Source: Hydrogenobacter hydrogenophilus | GTDB taxonomy: Bacteria > Aquificota > Aquificia > Aquificales > Aquificaceae | Assembly (NCBI RefSeq): GCF_900215655.1 | Contig: NZ_OBEN01000001.1 | Coordinates: forward strand, 310,001-374,000 | DNA: 64,000 nt | Direction: 5' to 3' | Shown: positions 34,548-42,946 of the stretch, in pieces | Position numbering within the stretch: the first letter of the stretch is position 1 | How the letters are laid out: every line of letters begins with the position of its first letter | Notes under the pieces: model-generated | What the model was told of the DNA's origin: nothing | Seen by the model: only the letters and a program-made list of their open reading frames with translations | The model's database searches: none | Made by a program: the position numbers and the translations under genes

Positions 34548-35204
34548 ATGAAGAACGATTGTTATTTAAGCAGATTTTCAAAACTCTTTATAGTACCTCT
34601 CTGTCATGTAATAAAGCCACTATTCAGAAGCTTTTTTAAGGTTAAAGCTTACGGCTTGGAGAACATTCCAGAAGACAGCTACTTAGTGGCGCCCAACCAC
34701 AGAAGCTACCTTGATCCGCCAGTGCTTAACGCAGTCTTTCCCAAACACCTGACTTTTATAGCCAAAGAAGAGTTATTCCGCGCACCCATCTTAGGAATTC
34801 TTTTACCACACATGTCCACCATACCCATAAAGAGAGGTGTAGGAGATTTACAGACACTTAAGCTTGCCCTTGAACTTCTGCATGCAGGATGTAGGTTATG
34901 TGTATTTCCAGAAGGCACAAGAGCAAAACCAGGTGAGTTTTTAAAACCCAAGTTGGGTATAGGGTTGCTGGCTGTTAAAAGCAAAAAACCAGTCCTACCC
35001 GTTTATATAGATGGTACAGACAAAGTTCTACCAAGGGGTAAAAAGATACCCTCTATAGGACACACCATAAGGGTATTCATAGGAAAACCCAAAAGGTACG
35101 ACTTTTTGGAAGATAATCCAAAAGGCTACAAAGTAGCGTCAAACATGATAATGGAAGAAATAAAAAAGCTATCTAAACAAAGTACAGAACCACCGCTGTT
35201 ATAA
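34548..35204 (+). CDS. plsC: 1-acyl-sn-glycerol-3-phosphate acyltransferase
   Basis: Membrane-associated acyltransferase for phosphatidic acid synthesis. The 218 residues carry the HX4D catalytic motif in APNHRSYLDPP, the FPEGTRAKPGEF motif, and PVYIDGTDKVL. It starts 5 bp behind thrS. Its last 32 bp overlap the convergent nuoH end, an unusually long 3' overlap. Confidence 0.9.
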   Translation: MKNDCYLSRFSKLFIVPLCHVIKPLFRSFFKVKAYGLENIPEDSYLVAPNHRSYLDPPVLNAVFPKHLTFIAKEELFRAPILGILLPHMSTIPIKRGVGDLQTLKLALELLHAGCRLCVFPEGTRAKPGEFLKPKLGIGLLAVKSKKPVLPVYIDGTDKVLPRGKKIPSIGHTIRVFIGKPKRYDFLEDNPKGYKVASNMIMEEIKKLSKQSTEPPLL

Positions 35205-36183
35205 CCACATTAAGAAGGGCTATGGGTAGTAATATTTTCCAAGCTATTTCTGTTATGTCTCTTGCCTGAAACCTCGGTAGCGTCCAGTGTAGCCAGAGCA
35301 CAAAGAAAACCAAAGAGAACATCTTCAGCACAAACCATAAGTAGGGAGAAAAAGGACCAAAGATGTTAGGACCTGACCAACCCCCCAAAAATAGCACTAC
35401 AGCAAGGGCTGAAAGAGCCATCACATTAAGATACCATTCTGCTAAGGGAAACACACCAAAACGCATACCTCCGTATTCTACATTGTAGCCTGTTACTAAT
35501 TCCGCTTCTGCCTCTTGTATGTCAAAAGGCACACGACCCGACTCTGCAAGCATACAAAAGAGAAAGAGCACAAAAGCAACAGGCTGGTAGAGTATGTACC
35601 AAACACCGCTCTTTATTTGAGCCTCCACTATACCTACAGTACTCATAGTTCCTGCAAGAAGCACCACTCCAAGGACAGAAAAGCCCAGTATTACCTCATA
35701 AGCTATCATCACAGCACTCTTTCTAAGAGAGCCTATAAAGGCGTATTTAGAGTTGGACGCCCACCCTGAAAAGATGGTACCGTATACTGCAAGAGATCCC
35801 ATAGCAAAGAGAAATATGAGAGCTATGTTCACATCAGCCACTACAGGCTTTATCTCATAACCGAAGATACTAAAGCCTGGACCAAAGGGTATCACAGAAA
35901 ACAGCAAAAGGGAAGGTGCAAGGGATAAAACTATAGCCAGGTAATAAACGGGTTTGTCTGCATTTCTTGGGATAATGGACTCTTTGGTGAGCAGTTTTAT
36001 ACCGTCCGCCAAAGGCTGTAAAAGGCCAAAAGGACCAACGAGTTTTGGTCCTATACGAGCTTGGATATGTCCTGCAAGCTTTCTTTCAAACCACGTAAGA
36101 TACGCCCCCAAACCTAAGAAGATACCCAGAATAAGAAGGACTTTTATGAATGTTATTGCAAGATTTATCCACAGCTCTATCAT
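35173..36183 (-). CDS. nuoH: NADH-quinone oxidoreductase subunit H
   Basis: Membrane subunit of respiratory complex I lining the quinone pocket. The 336 residues form about eight helices, with GAYLTWFERKLAGHIQARIG, GPFGLLQPLADGIKL and ESGRVPFDIQEAEAELVTGYN, the most conserved NuoH segments. No other nuo gene adjoins it, so complex I genes are dispersed in this genome. TATAAT (36205-36210) and TTACAT (36227-36232) form its promoter, with a CRP/FNR-like site over the -35. Confidence 0.95.
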   Translation of the reverse strand: MIELWINLAITFIKVLLILGIFLGLGAYLTWFERKLAGHIQARIGPKLVGPFGLLQPLADGIKLLTKESIIPRNADKPVYYLAIVLSLAPSLLLFSVIPFGPGFSIFGYEIKPVVADVNIALIFLFAMGSLAVYGTIFSGWASNSKYAFIGSLRKSAVMIAYEVILGFSVLGVVLLAGTMSTVGIVEAQIKSGVWYILYQPVAFVLFLFCMLAESGRVPFDIQEAEAELVTGYNVEYGGMRFGVFPLAEWYLNVMALSALAVVLFLGGWSGPNIFGPFSPYLWFVLKMFSLVFFVLWLHWTLPRFQARDITEIAWKILLPIALLNVVITAVVLYFV

Positions 36184-36204
36184 CCTACACTCCTTCTACT
36201 AAAC

Positions 36205-36232
36205 ATTATACACGCACTTTAGAATGATGTAA
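36205..36232 (-). promoter_or_regulatory. nuoH promoter
   Basis: Minus-strand TTACAT (36227-36232) and perfect TATAAT (36205-36210) are 16 bp apart, 21 bp before the nuoH start. The -35 sits inside the TGAT-N4-ATCA palindrome. Confidence 0.55.
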
Positions 36233-36236
36233 ATCA
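36225..36236. promoter_or_regulatory. CRP/FNR-type palindrome between nuoH and iscA
   Basis: TGAT-gtaa-ATCA matches the half-site spacing of CRP/FNR-family operators. It overlaps the nuoH -35 and is centred about 43 bp upstream of the predicted iscA start point, a position used by class II activators. Binding is inferred from sequence only. Confidence 0.45.
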
Positions 36237-36238
36237 CA

Positions 36239-36267
36239 TTGCCAATCTTTTATAACCTGCATATCTT
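36239..36267 (+). promoter_or_regulatory. iscA promoter
   Basis: TTGCCA (36239-36244) and TATCTT (36262-36267) are 17 bp apart, 32 bp before the iscA ATG. Confidence 0.5.
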
Positions 36268-36299
36268 AAAACTTCAACAAAATTGTAGGAGGTAGTAAG

Positions 36300-36644
36300 A
36301 TGCAACAGAGCGCTGTAAATTTCTTTGTGACAGAGAAGGCATCTCAAGAGGTGCTAAGAATAGCTCAGGAAAATAACATCACCGAACCCATTCTTAGGAT
36401 AAGAGTGGTGCCAGGTGGATGTTCAGGCTTCCAATACGCAATGGGCTTTGATGACACTATAGAAGAAGGTGATCACGTGTTTGAGTACGGTGGGCTCAAA
36501 GTGGTCATAGACCAGTTCTCCATGCCCTATGTGAACAACGCTGAGCTGGATTATGTAATGGACTTTATGGGTGGTGGTTTTACCATTAAGAATCCCAATG
36601 TCAGTGGCTCCTGCGGTTGCGGAAGCTCCTTCTCCTGCGGATGA
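36300..36644 (+). CDS. iscA: Iron-sulfur cluster assembly protein, HesB/IscA family
   Basis: A-type carrier that receives and delivers Fe-S clusters. The 114 residues show the three conserved cysteines: one in VVPGGCSGFQY, and a pair in SGSCGCGSSFSCG near the C-terminus (one extra Cys compared with the usual CGCG). A strong AGGAGGTAGT site precedes the ATG. It is a single-gene unit with its own promoter and terminator. Whether it is IscA, ErpA or SufA cannot be resolved from sequence alone. Confidence 0.92.
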   Translation: MQQSAVNFFVTEKASQEVLRIAQENNITEPILRIRVVPGGCSGFQYAMGFDDTIEEGDHVFEYGGLKVVIDQFSMPYVNNAELDYVMDFMGGGFTIKNPNVSGSCGCGSSFSCG

Positions 36645-36648
36645 AACC

Positions 36649-37035
36649 TTACCGCCCCTGTGGCGGTTTTCTCCTTACATAAACCTTTACATATTCTGGT
36701 TCAACACTTGACGGGTATACAAAAACTTTAAAGGGACTCTCTACATGCACTTTTAACACATACTCTCCCTCGCCAAGGCCTTTTACATCAACTTGTGCTT
36801 TAACCCCTTCAATGCTCTCATTGAGGCTAAGTCTCTCAATGACCAGAAGTTTTATTCTTACCCTTTTCCTCTCAAGCTTGTATGTATAATTGGGATCTTC
36901 ATTGATAACTTCTATACTCCTCTCTACCACTATAGGCACTCTCACTCCCAAATTCACCACAAGCCACAGAGAAAAGCCTATGAAAAGTGCCAGCAGTTTG
37001 TACTGCCAATTATTCAAAATTACCCTCTTAAGCAT
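36649..37035 (-). CDS. cdaR: YbbR-domain protein, CdaA regulator (CdaR-like)
   Basis: The 128-residue protein has one TM helix (about 13-29, LLALFIGFSLWLVVNLGV) and a single YbbR-like beta domain (VERSIEVINEDPNYTY, GVKAQVDVKGLGEGEY). Full CdaR proteins carry up to four YbbR domains, so this is a short form. It overlaps the cdaA stop by 8 bp, the standard cdaA-cdaR arrangement, and probably modulates c-di-AMP synthesis from outside the membrane. Confidence 0.8.
   Translation of the reverse strand: MLKRVILNNWQYKLLALFIGFSLWLVVNLGVRVPIVVERSIEVINEDPNYTYKLERKRVRIKLLVIERLSLNESIEGVKAQVDVKGLGEGEYVLKVHVESPFKVFVYPSSVEPEYVKVYVRRKPPQGR
36651..36670 (+). terminator. Terminator of iscA
   Basis: ACCGCC-cctgt-GGCGGT followed by TTT lies 6 bp after the iscA stop. 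It overlaps the last codons of the convergent cdaR gene. Confidence 0.75.
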
Positions 37036-37792
37036 TGTTTATACCAAGCTCCTTAAAGAGTAAGTTTTTTAGCCCTTCTGGGTCTAAGTTTCTGTAAAAC
37101 TTTTCGTTCACTGCAACGGATATCTCTCCTGTTTCTTCAGAAACAACTATGGCTATGGCATCGCTCTCTTCTGCTATACCAAGAGCTGCTCTGTGGCGCG
37201 TTCCGTACTTTTTTGGAAGGTCTGGAGATTTAGAAAGAGGTAATATGCAGGACGCAAAAGCTATTCTGTCACCCTTTATCACCACCGCTCCATCATGCAG
37301 TGGTGTCAAAGGATCAAATATGGTTATCAAAAGCTCAACAGATACTACGCTGTCTATGGCAACACAACCCTCAATAAGTCCTTCAATGTTCTGACCTCTT
37401 TCTATAACTATCAAAGCTCCTATCTGTCTTTCGGACAGAAAACTGCATGCTCTTACTATCTTTTCCACCACCCTTTCTTCAACAAACCTTATACTAACTA
37501 CATGAGTTTTTTGACCTAACCTTGATAGAGCCTTCCTTATCTCAGGTTGGAAAATGACCACGAGGGAAAAAAGCCCTACAGTCCAAAACTTGTCAAAGAT
37601 CCACGAAAGGGTCCTAAGTCCGAGAAGTTCTGCAAACACCCAGAAAAAACCTATAAACGCAAGACCTTTGAGTATCTGAAAACCTTTGGTTATCCTCAGA
37701 AAGTGTATGACTACATATATAAAAAAAGAGACACTTAATATGTCAATAATATCCCTGAAGGAAAAAAATCTTAAAAAGTCAAAATTCACCAT
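37028..37792 (-). CDS. cdaA: Diadenylate cyclase (c-di-AMP synthase)
   Basis: Makes cyclic di-AMP from two ATP. The 254 residues have three N-terminal TM helices and a DAC domain with the catalytic DGA (PLHDGAVVIKGD) and the RHR motif (GTRHRAALGIAE). Followed by cdaR with an 8-bp overlap. The presence of c-di-AMP signalling in an Aquificales genome fits a role in osmotic or cell-wall control. It overlaps folP by 14 bp. Confidence 0.93.
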   Translation of the reverse strand: MVNFDFLRFFSFRDIIDILSVSFFIYVVIHFLRITKGFQILKGLAFIGFFWVFAELLGLRTLSWIFDKFWTVGLFSLVVIFQPEIRKALSRLGQKTHVVSIRFVEERVVEKIVRACSFLSERQIGALIVIERGQNIEGLIEGCVAIDSVVSVELLITIFDPLTPLHDGAVVIKGDRIAFASCILPLSKSPDLPKKYGTRHRAALGIAEESDAIAIVVSEETGEISVAVNEKFYRNLDPEGLKNLLFKELGINNA

Positions 37793-38963
37793 AAGTTCTT
37801 ACCGTATCAAGAAGAGCAAGAAATTCTTTCGTTTCTTTCACGTCATGCACCCTCACTATGTTGGCACCTTCTATCACCGGATATGCAATAGCACCAAGGC
37901 TTCCGTAAAGCCTCTCCCAAGGCTCTGTCTTTGTTCTTAAAAGCCCCTCTATTATTAGTCCTACAAAGGACTTTCTTGAAACTCCTACCAAAAGGGGGCG
38001 TCCAAAACTTCTTAGCTCTCTGAATCTCTTTAGTATTTCTATATTATGCTCAGGAAGCTTACCAAACCCTATACACGGGTCTATTATTATATCACCTTTA
38101 TAGTTCCTTTGCTTTAGCTTTTGTATCCTTTCTTGAAAGTAGTTGATAAGTTCTTCCATTACATCCTCATAAGTTATATGCATGCTTTTCCACTCTTCTG
38201 GTCTGCCTTTTGTGTGTCCCAGCACATAGGGGCAGTTATACTTAGCTATTACATCAAACATATTTTCATCAAATGTGCCACCGCTTATGTCGTTTATCAT
38301 GTCCGCACCTTCTTCCAAACACACCTGTGCCACCTTAGCTTTGTATGTGTCTACAGAGATCCACACATGGCTTAGCTCTTTTCTGAGTTCTTTGAGCACC
38401 GGAAGGATACGCCTTAGCTCTTCTTCTGCACTGATCCTTTCTGAGCCTGGTCTTGTGGATTCTCCTCCTATGTCTATTATCTCCGCACCCTCCTGAGCCA
38501 TCTGAATGCCTCTCTTGACTGCTTGTGAAACTTCCATATACAAACCACCATCAGAAAAGGAGTCTGGTGTGATGTTTAGGATGCCCATTACCGCTGTTTT
38601 TATGCCCAACGGAAGTATCTTTCCGTTGTATTGGAGTTTAAAAGACTTTTTCCTGTAGTTTATGAGGTTTTCAAGTATTTTAAAAGCTAAATCTTTTTTT
38701 TCTTTAACAATGCAGGAGCAAAAGTCCTTTATCTTGGACTCGCTACCACATAAAGCGTACCTATCTTCGTTGTAGAACACAGAAACACAGGACTTCCTTG
38801 CACACTCAAAGATAACAGAAGGGTTTAAGTTCTTTTCCTCAAAGTATATAACACGAAACACCCCTTCAAAGGCTCTACTGTCTGCCTCTTTAAAGAACAC
38901 ACCCACCTTCTCTTTGAGAAACCTGTAAAAGGCATCTCTGTCGGTAAAGCTTTTTATCAGCAT
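37779..38963 (-). CDS. folP: Dihydropteroate synthase with N-terminal extension
   Basis: Couples para-aminobenzoate to the pterin in folate synthesis. Residues about 125-394 are the TIM barrel: MGILNITPDSFSDGG, EIIDIGGESTRPGS, DMINDISGG and IDPCIGFGK, then GVSRKSFVG. The first about 120 residues are extra compared with the usual about 280-residue enzyme, contain several Cys (FECARKSCVSV, YALCGS, DFCSCI), and are not recognised. The stop overlaps the cdaA start by 14 bp; mobB lies 9 bp upstream. Confidence 0.93.
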   Translation of the reverse strand: MLIKSFTDRDAFYRFLKEKVGVFFKEADSRAFEGVFRVIYFEEKNLNPSVIFECARKSCVSVFYNEDRYALCGSESKIKDFCSCIVKEKKDLAFKILENLINYRKKSFKLQYNGKILPLGIKTAVMGILNITPDSFSDGGLYMEVSQAVKRGIQMAQEGAEIIDIGGESTRPGSERISAEEELRRILPVLKELRKELSHVWISVDTYKAKVAQVCLEEGADMINDISGGTFDENMFDVIAKYNCPYVLGHTKGRPEEWKSMHITYEDVMEELINYFQERIQKLKQRNYKGDIIIDPCIGFGKLPEHNIEILKRFRELRSFGRPLLVGVSRKSFVGLIIEGLLRTKTEPWERLYGSLGAIAYPVIEGANIVRVHDVKETKEFLALLDTVRTYGEF

Positions 38964-38972
38964 GATAATAGT

Positions 38973-39383
38973 TTAAGTTAAGATGTAGTTTATTATTTCC
39001 TCAAGACTGACCTTTTCATCTATGCGAAAACCTTCCACATCAAGATCACCAAGCACAAGTTTTTTAAACCCTTTTATGGACTTCCAACCTTCCAACAGTA
39101 CCACATCAAAATCAGAAAAGTACCTTTCTACCGCTTTTAGCGGATCATCTTCTGTTTTCTCCCACAGAGTAAGTTTGCCTGCACCCAAAAGAGCCACTCT
39201 ATCAAGAATTTGAAAAAGTCTGTAGGAATCACTCCCTTCCTTGTCTGTTATACCATGACCTTTGGGATCGTGCTTTATGTAGCCTACGCGATAGCCTCTG
39301 AGGGTTAGTTCCTTTGAGAGTTTTTCAGTCAAAGTGGTTTTACCCGTGTTGTGATAGCCTGCAATAAAGACAACTATCGGCAT
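38973..39383 (-). CDS. mobB: Molybdopterin-guanine dinucleotide biosynthesis protein B
   Basis: P-loop GTP-binding adaptor for molybdenum cofactor maturation. The 136 residues contain FIAGYHNTGKTTLTEKL (Walker A), YIKHDPKGHGITD and VVLLEGWKSIKG, all typical of MobB. It is in a pgm-mobB-folP-cdaA-cdaR run, with a 3-bp gap behind the phosphohexomutase gene. No molybdoenzyme gene is in the window. Confidence 0.9.
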   Translation of the reverse strand: MPIVVFIAGYHNTGKTTLTEKLSKELTLRGYRVGYIKHDPKGHGITDKEGSDSYRLFQILDRVALLGAGKLTLWEKTEDDPLKAVERYFSDFDVVLLEGWKSIKGFKKLVLGDLDVEGFRIDEKVSLEEIINYILT

Positions 39384-39386
39384 GAT

Positions 39387-40766
39387 CTATTCCAAAAGCT
39401 TTATGCCCTCTTCAAGCACTTTTTGGGTTTGATCTTCTTCTGGCATTTCCGCATAGACTCTTATAAGAGGCTCCGTACCCGATGCCCTAAAGAGTATCCA
39501 TCCGTCATTTTCAAAAATGAGCTTTAGCCCATCGGTGGTGTTTATTTCTCTGACTTTGTAGCTCAGTAGCTTTTCTGGTGGGTGATCTATCAACCAAGAG
39601 AGTTTTTTCTTCTTGTCTTCTTGTGCGTGTAGGTCATACCTTTTGTAATAGGCTCTACCGTATCTTTTAAATATCTCCTCTATCATTTCTGATAGTGTCC
39701 TTCCGCTTATTTGCAGAAGCTCAAGTATGTTAAGACCCGAAAAGAGACCATCTCTTTCAGGTAGAAAGCTTATTATTCCGTATCCTCCGCTTTCTTCACC
39801 GCCAAATATGACTTTTTCTCTAAGAATAATCTCGTTTATGTTCTTAAATCCCACCGCAACTTCCTTTAACTGTATGCCCTCTTCTTTGCATATTCTATCC
39901 GCAAGGTAAGTGGTGGATACAGTCTTTACCACTATACCGTCCCTTATGCCCTTATTCTTGAGCAAATGGTAAAGTAAAAGCACATACACCATCTGAGAGT
40001 TTACAAATTTTCCTCTTTCGTCCACAAGAGCTATCCTATCCCCATCACCGTCGTTGGCTATTCCCAAACTTGCAGACACCGCCCTTACCTTTTCCATCAG
40101 AGGAGTGAGGTTTTCTTCTATAGGCTCGGGTGCATGACCACCAAAGAGAGGGTCTCTGTAGGCTCTTATGGGAAGCACGCTAACTTTAGTACCAGCAAGC
40201 ACTTGCGCGTATGTGTTCACAGAAGAGCCATACATAGCATCATGCACCAAAAGTATTTCCCCTTCATTTAAAAGCTCTTGGCTTATAAGCTCTTTTACCT
40301 TCCTTATGTACTCTCCCCACACATTTATGTAGTCTACATTCACACCTTGGATTTTTACATCTTTTGCTTTTTCAAATTCCTTCTCCACCTCTTTTATAAA
40401 CTCAGTGGTTGCCGAACCTCCAAAGCTGTCCTTTATCTTATAACCGTTATACTCAGGAGGGTTGTGAGAAGCAGTTATCATAACCCCATTGTCAAATCCC
40501 ATGTACTTGACCGCAAAAGAAACCATGGGTGTGGTACATGCCCTGTTGGTCATATATGCCTCAAAACCCATCTGTTTGAAAACACCGCACACCTCCTGAG
40601 CAAACCTTTCAGACATGAATCTGTGATCGTAGCCTACGATCACCTTTGTTTTTCCCTGACGCTCCAAAACCTTAGCGTGAGCAAAAGCTACCTTCCTGAC
40701 ATTATCAAAAGTAAAGTCCTCCCCTATTATAGCCCTCCACCCATCAGTACCAAACTTCACAGGCAT
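39387..40766 (-). CDS. Phosphoglucomutase/phosphomannomutase
   Basis: Interconverts hexose 1- and 6-phosphates via a phosphoserine. The 459 residues have the active-site serine in MITASHNPPEYNG, the Mg site ANDGDGDRIALVD, the sugar-binding GGEESGGYG and the phosphate-binding FRASGTEPLIRVY. Substrate preference (glucose, mannose or both) is not deducible. TATAAT at 40773-40778 lies 6 nt before the ATG with no ribosome site, the clearest leaderless start in the window. Confidence 0.93.
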   Translation of the reverse strand: MPVKFGTDGWRAIIGEDFTFDNVRKVAFAHAKVLERQGKTKVIVGYDHRFMSERFAQEVCGVFKQMGFEAYMTNRACTTPMVSFAVKYMGFDNGVMITASHNPPEYNGYKIKDSFGGSATTEFIKEVEKEFEKAKDVKIQGVNVDYINVWGEYIRKVKELISQELLNEGEILLVHDAMYGSSVNTYAQVLAGTKVSVLPIRAYRDPLFGGHAPEPIEENLTPLMEKVRAVSASLGIANDGDGDRIALVDERGKFVNSQMVYVLLLYHLLKNKGIRDGIVVKTVSTTYLADRICKEEGIQLKEVAVGFKNINEIILREKVIFGGEESGGYGIISFLPERDGLFSGLNILELLQISGRTLSEMIEEIFKRYGRAYYKRYDLHAQEDKKKKLSWLIDHPPEKLLSYKVREINTTDGLKLIFENDGWILFRASGTEPLIRVYAEMPEEDQTQKVLEEGIKLLE

Positions 40767-40784
40767 AGTTTAATTATATCCATC

Positions 40785-40814
40785 TTGACTTTTTATTGGA
40801 ATGCATTTTATAAT
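40785..40814 (+). promoter_or_regulatory. Promoter of the Gln/Pro-rich lipoprotein gene
   Basis: TTGACT (40785-40790) and perfect TATAAT (40809-40814) are 18 bp apart, 31 bp before the ATG. Confidence 0.65.
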
Positions 40815-40845
40815 TCTATCATAAAAATTTAAAGGAGGTAGTAAA

Positions 40846-41079
40846 ATGAGGAAGCTTTTAGCTCTCGGAGTTCTTGGCGTAGCATTACTTGCATCCTGCC
40901 AGAAGAAGGAACAACAACCAGCAGAACAGCCTGCACAGCCAGAACAGCCAGCACAGCCTGCTCAGCCAGCACAACCAGCTCAGCCAGCACAACCTGAGCA
41001 GCCTTCCCAACCATCTGGTGAACAACAGCAACAACAGCAACAGCAACCTGCACAACCTCCAGCTGGCGAGAAAAAGTAA
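40846..41079 (+). CDS. Gln/Pro/Ala-repeat lipoprotein
   Basis: The 77-residue product starts MRKLLALGVLGVALLASC, a lipoprotein signal with Cys18. The rest is low-complexity: about nine tandem QPAQ/QPEQ units, then a run of eight Gln and a basic end GEKK. It resembles a wall-spanning or spacer peptide; the function is unknown. It has a strong promoter, an AAGGAGGT site and an intrinsic terminator, so high expression as a single-gene unit is predicted. The repeats may vary in number between strains. Confidence 0.7.
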   Translation: MRKLLALGVLGVALLASCQKKEQQPAEQPAQPEQPAQPAQPAQPAQPAQPEQPSQPSGEQQQQQQQQPAQPPAGEKK

Positions 41080-41086
41080 GTCTGAC

Positions 41087-41112
41087 GGGGGATAACCTCC
41101 CCCTTTGTTTTT
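41087..41112 (+). terminator. Terminator between lipoprotein and rplU
   Basis: GGGGGA-taacc-TCCCCC followed by TTTGTTTTTATT lies 7 bp after the lipoprotein stop and just before the rplU ribosome site. rplU either has its own start point downstream or depends on read-through. Confidence 0.8.
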
Positions 41113-41128
41113 ATTAAAGGAGGTTCTC

Positions 41129-41428
41129 ATGTACGCTGTTATACAAACAGGTGGAAAGCAGTATTTGGTAAAGGAAGGTACACGTTTGAAGATAGAGAAC
41201 ATAAAGGCTTCCGAAGGAGAGCTCGTAGAGTTTGAACCTCTTATGGTGAAAAAAGAAGACGGAAGCGTAGAATTTTACAAAGGAAAGGTGATTGCAGAAG
41301 TATTAAGGAAGGGTAAACATAAAAAGGTTATAGTCTTCAAGTTCAGAGCTAAGAAAAACTACAAAAGGTGGAAAGGACACAGACAACCCTTCACTGAAAT
41401 ACTTATAAAAGAGATAAAGGAGGTTTAA
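41129..41428 (+). CDS. rplU: 50S ribosomal protein L21
   Basis: Ribosomal protein (99 residues) beginning [20 protein letters not shown] and ending in the basic L21 tail with [20 protein letters not shown]. The start ATG at 41129 follows AAAGGAGGTTCTC; an upstream ATG at 41105 would place that site inside the gene. rpmA follows 2 bp later as usual. Confidence 0.97.
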   Translation: MYAVIQTGGKQYLVKEGTRLKIENIKASEGELVEFEPLMVKKEDGSVEFYKGKVIAEVLRKGKHKKVIVFKFRAKKNYKRWKGHRQPFTEILIKEIKEV

Positions 41429-41430
41429 AA

Positions 41431-41682
41431 ATGGCTTCTAAGGCGAGTGGTGGTTCAACAAGGAACGGTAGAGATAGTCATTCCAAAAGATTAGGTGTGA
41501 AAAGGTACGGCGGTCAGTTTGTAAAAGCCGGCAGTATCATAGTTAGGCAGAGGGGCACCAAGATCTACCCAGGCATTAATGTGGGTATGGGGTCTGACTT
41601 TACCCTCTTTGCGCTAAAAGACGGCATAGTGAAGTTTGAAGACAGAAGGAACAAGAAGTTCGTCAGCGTTATACCTGTCTAA
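41431..41682 (+). CDS. rpmA: 50S ribosomal protein L27
   Basis: Ribosomal protein near the peptidyl-transferase centre (83 residues). [20 protein letters not shown] then [23 protein letters not shown] is standard for L27. AAAGGAGGT precedes the ATG. Its last 4 bp overlap the convergent methyltransferase gene. Confidence 0.97.
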   Translation: MASKASGGSTRNGRDSHSKRLGVKRYGGQFVKAGSIIVRQRGTKIYPGINVGMGSDFTLFALKDGIVKFEDRRNKKFVSVIPV

Positions 41683-42314
41683 GTTTTGTCAGCTCTGAGT
41701 ACATAAACAATACCCAACATGTATCTGTTAAGTCGGGAAACTCTAAAACCCTCCCCTTCTAAATACCTTTTTACTTCAAGAGTGCTAAGGCTGTTTTCTA
41801 AGGAATGTAAGAAAAAGTCCCATCTTTCTCTGCCAAACAGTAAAAGCCCCAAAGGTTTCAAAGGGTATCTCATCAAAAAGCTCAGCAGTTTGGTACCGGC
41901 AAACTTATTTATATCAAGGATGCCTATCTGTCCACCCTCTTCAAGCACTCTGTAAGCCTCCTTGAGAAATGCCCTTTTGTCTTCTATATGCCTAAAAACC
42001 AGTGATAAGGTTATTGTTCTGAAGGAAAGTTCTTTGAAAGGCATGTTTTCCGCGTCAGCTAACAAAAAATAGCAGTAAGGACACTTATCCTTTGCCTTTT
42101 TGAGCATACCCATAGATAAGTCTATACCTACCTTTAGTCCTCGGTTTGTGGACTTTTTTAGCACTTCTCCTGTGCCAGTGCCCACATCAAGGCGATTTCC
42201 TTCTTTATCAAGAAACTCAATGAGGGCTTTTTGCCACCTGTCTATGCCACCAAAGGTTATAGCCTTTAGAAAGGGATCATAGAGCTTGCTCACTTCATCA
42301 AATATCTGGCTCAT
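41679..42314 (-). CDS. Ubiquinone/menaquinone methyltransferase-like (UbiE/MenG)
   Basis: SAM-dependent methyltransferase (211 residues). [20 protein letters not shown] and [12 protein letters not shown] (motif I), then LADAENMPF and [20 protein letters not shown] follow the UbiE/MenG order. It likely methylates the naphthoquinone ring; in Hydrogenobacter the quinone is methionaquinone, so the exact substrate is open. ATG 42314 is chosen because it matches the family start and clears the scpA stop by 7 bp. Confidence 0.8.
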   Translation of the reverse strand: MSQIFDEVSKLYDPFLKAITFGGIDRWQKALIEFLDKEGNRLDVGTGTGEVLKKSTNRGLKVGIDLSMGMLKKAKDKCPYCYFLLADAENMPFKELSFRTITLSLVFRHIEDKRAFLKEAYRVLEEGGQIGILDINKFAGTKLLSFLMRYPLKPLGLLLFGRERWDFFLHSLENSLSTLEVKRYLEGEGFRVSRLNRYMLGIVYVLRADKT

Positions 42315-42321
42315 GAGTTTT

Positions 42322-42933
42322 TTACTCACCACTGACAACCTCAACTATCAGATCACCATAAGGCTCATCTTGATAAAGCTCTATTTTTTCATCGTTGTAA
42401 AGGGTCATAAGAGCCATAATATAAGGTGCTAAATTTTTCCCTAAAAAAAGCTCAAACAAGGAAAACCTCTTAACACCCTGAGACATAAGTCTGTGTATAT
42501 CCTCTAAAACTTCCTCAAATTTTGATATGTGTATGGGAATTATGCTCACTTTTTTTTGCCTGTTTTTCGCTTGTCTTTTAACAGACCTTCTCTCTTTTAT
42601 CTCTTCCCTTTCCACTTGTTGCGGAAGTTCTAAAAAACTTTCCTTTTTTTCCTCAAATTCCTGAACTATTTCTTCAAGAGTATAACTTTTCTTTTTTTCG
42701 CGAGCCTTTTTTGGTTCTGGAAAGAGCACCTCTACTTTCTTTTTCAGGAGAAAAGAGGCAGCCATTAGGGCTCTTGCGGGTATACGCATGTCTAACACTT
42801 GAATCTTTCTTATCTCTTCAAGGTATGCATTGGCAAGTTCTACTATATCTACATTCCAAGGATCTATCCTGCCCTCCTCCACTAACCTATATGCTAAGGC
42901 AAAGGGGTGTTCTTCTTCAAAGGCTAACATCAT
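42322..42933 (-). CDS. scpA: Segregation and condensation protein A
   Basis: Kleisin that bridges SMC heads with ScpB for chromosome organisation. The 203 residues show the N-terminal PFALAYRLVEEGRIDPWNVDIVELANAYL, quoted here in two overlapping parts of one helix pair, a charged linker (about 85-125) and a C-terminal winged-helix region ending LIVEVVSGE. TATCAT lies just before the ATG with no ribosome site. scpB and smc are not in the window. Confidence 0.9.
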   Translation of the reverse strand: MMLAFEEEHPFALAYRLVEEGRIDPWNVDIVELANAYLEEIRKIQVLDMRIPARALMAASFLLKKKVEVLFPEPKKAREKKKSYTLEEIVQEFEEKKESFLELPQQVEREEIKERRSVKRQAKNRQKKVSIIPIHISKFEEVLEDIHRLMSQGVKRFSLFELFLGKNLAPYIMALMTLYNDEKIELYQDEPYGDLIVEVVSGE

Positions 42934-42946
42934 TTATTATGATACT

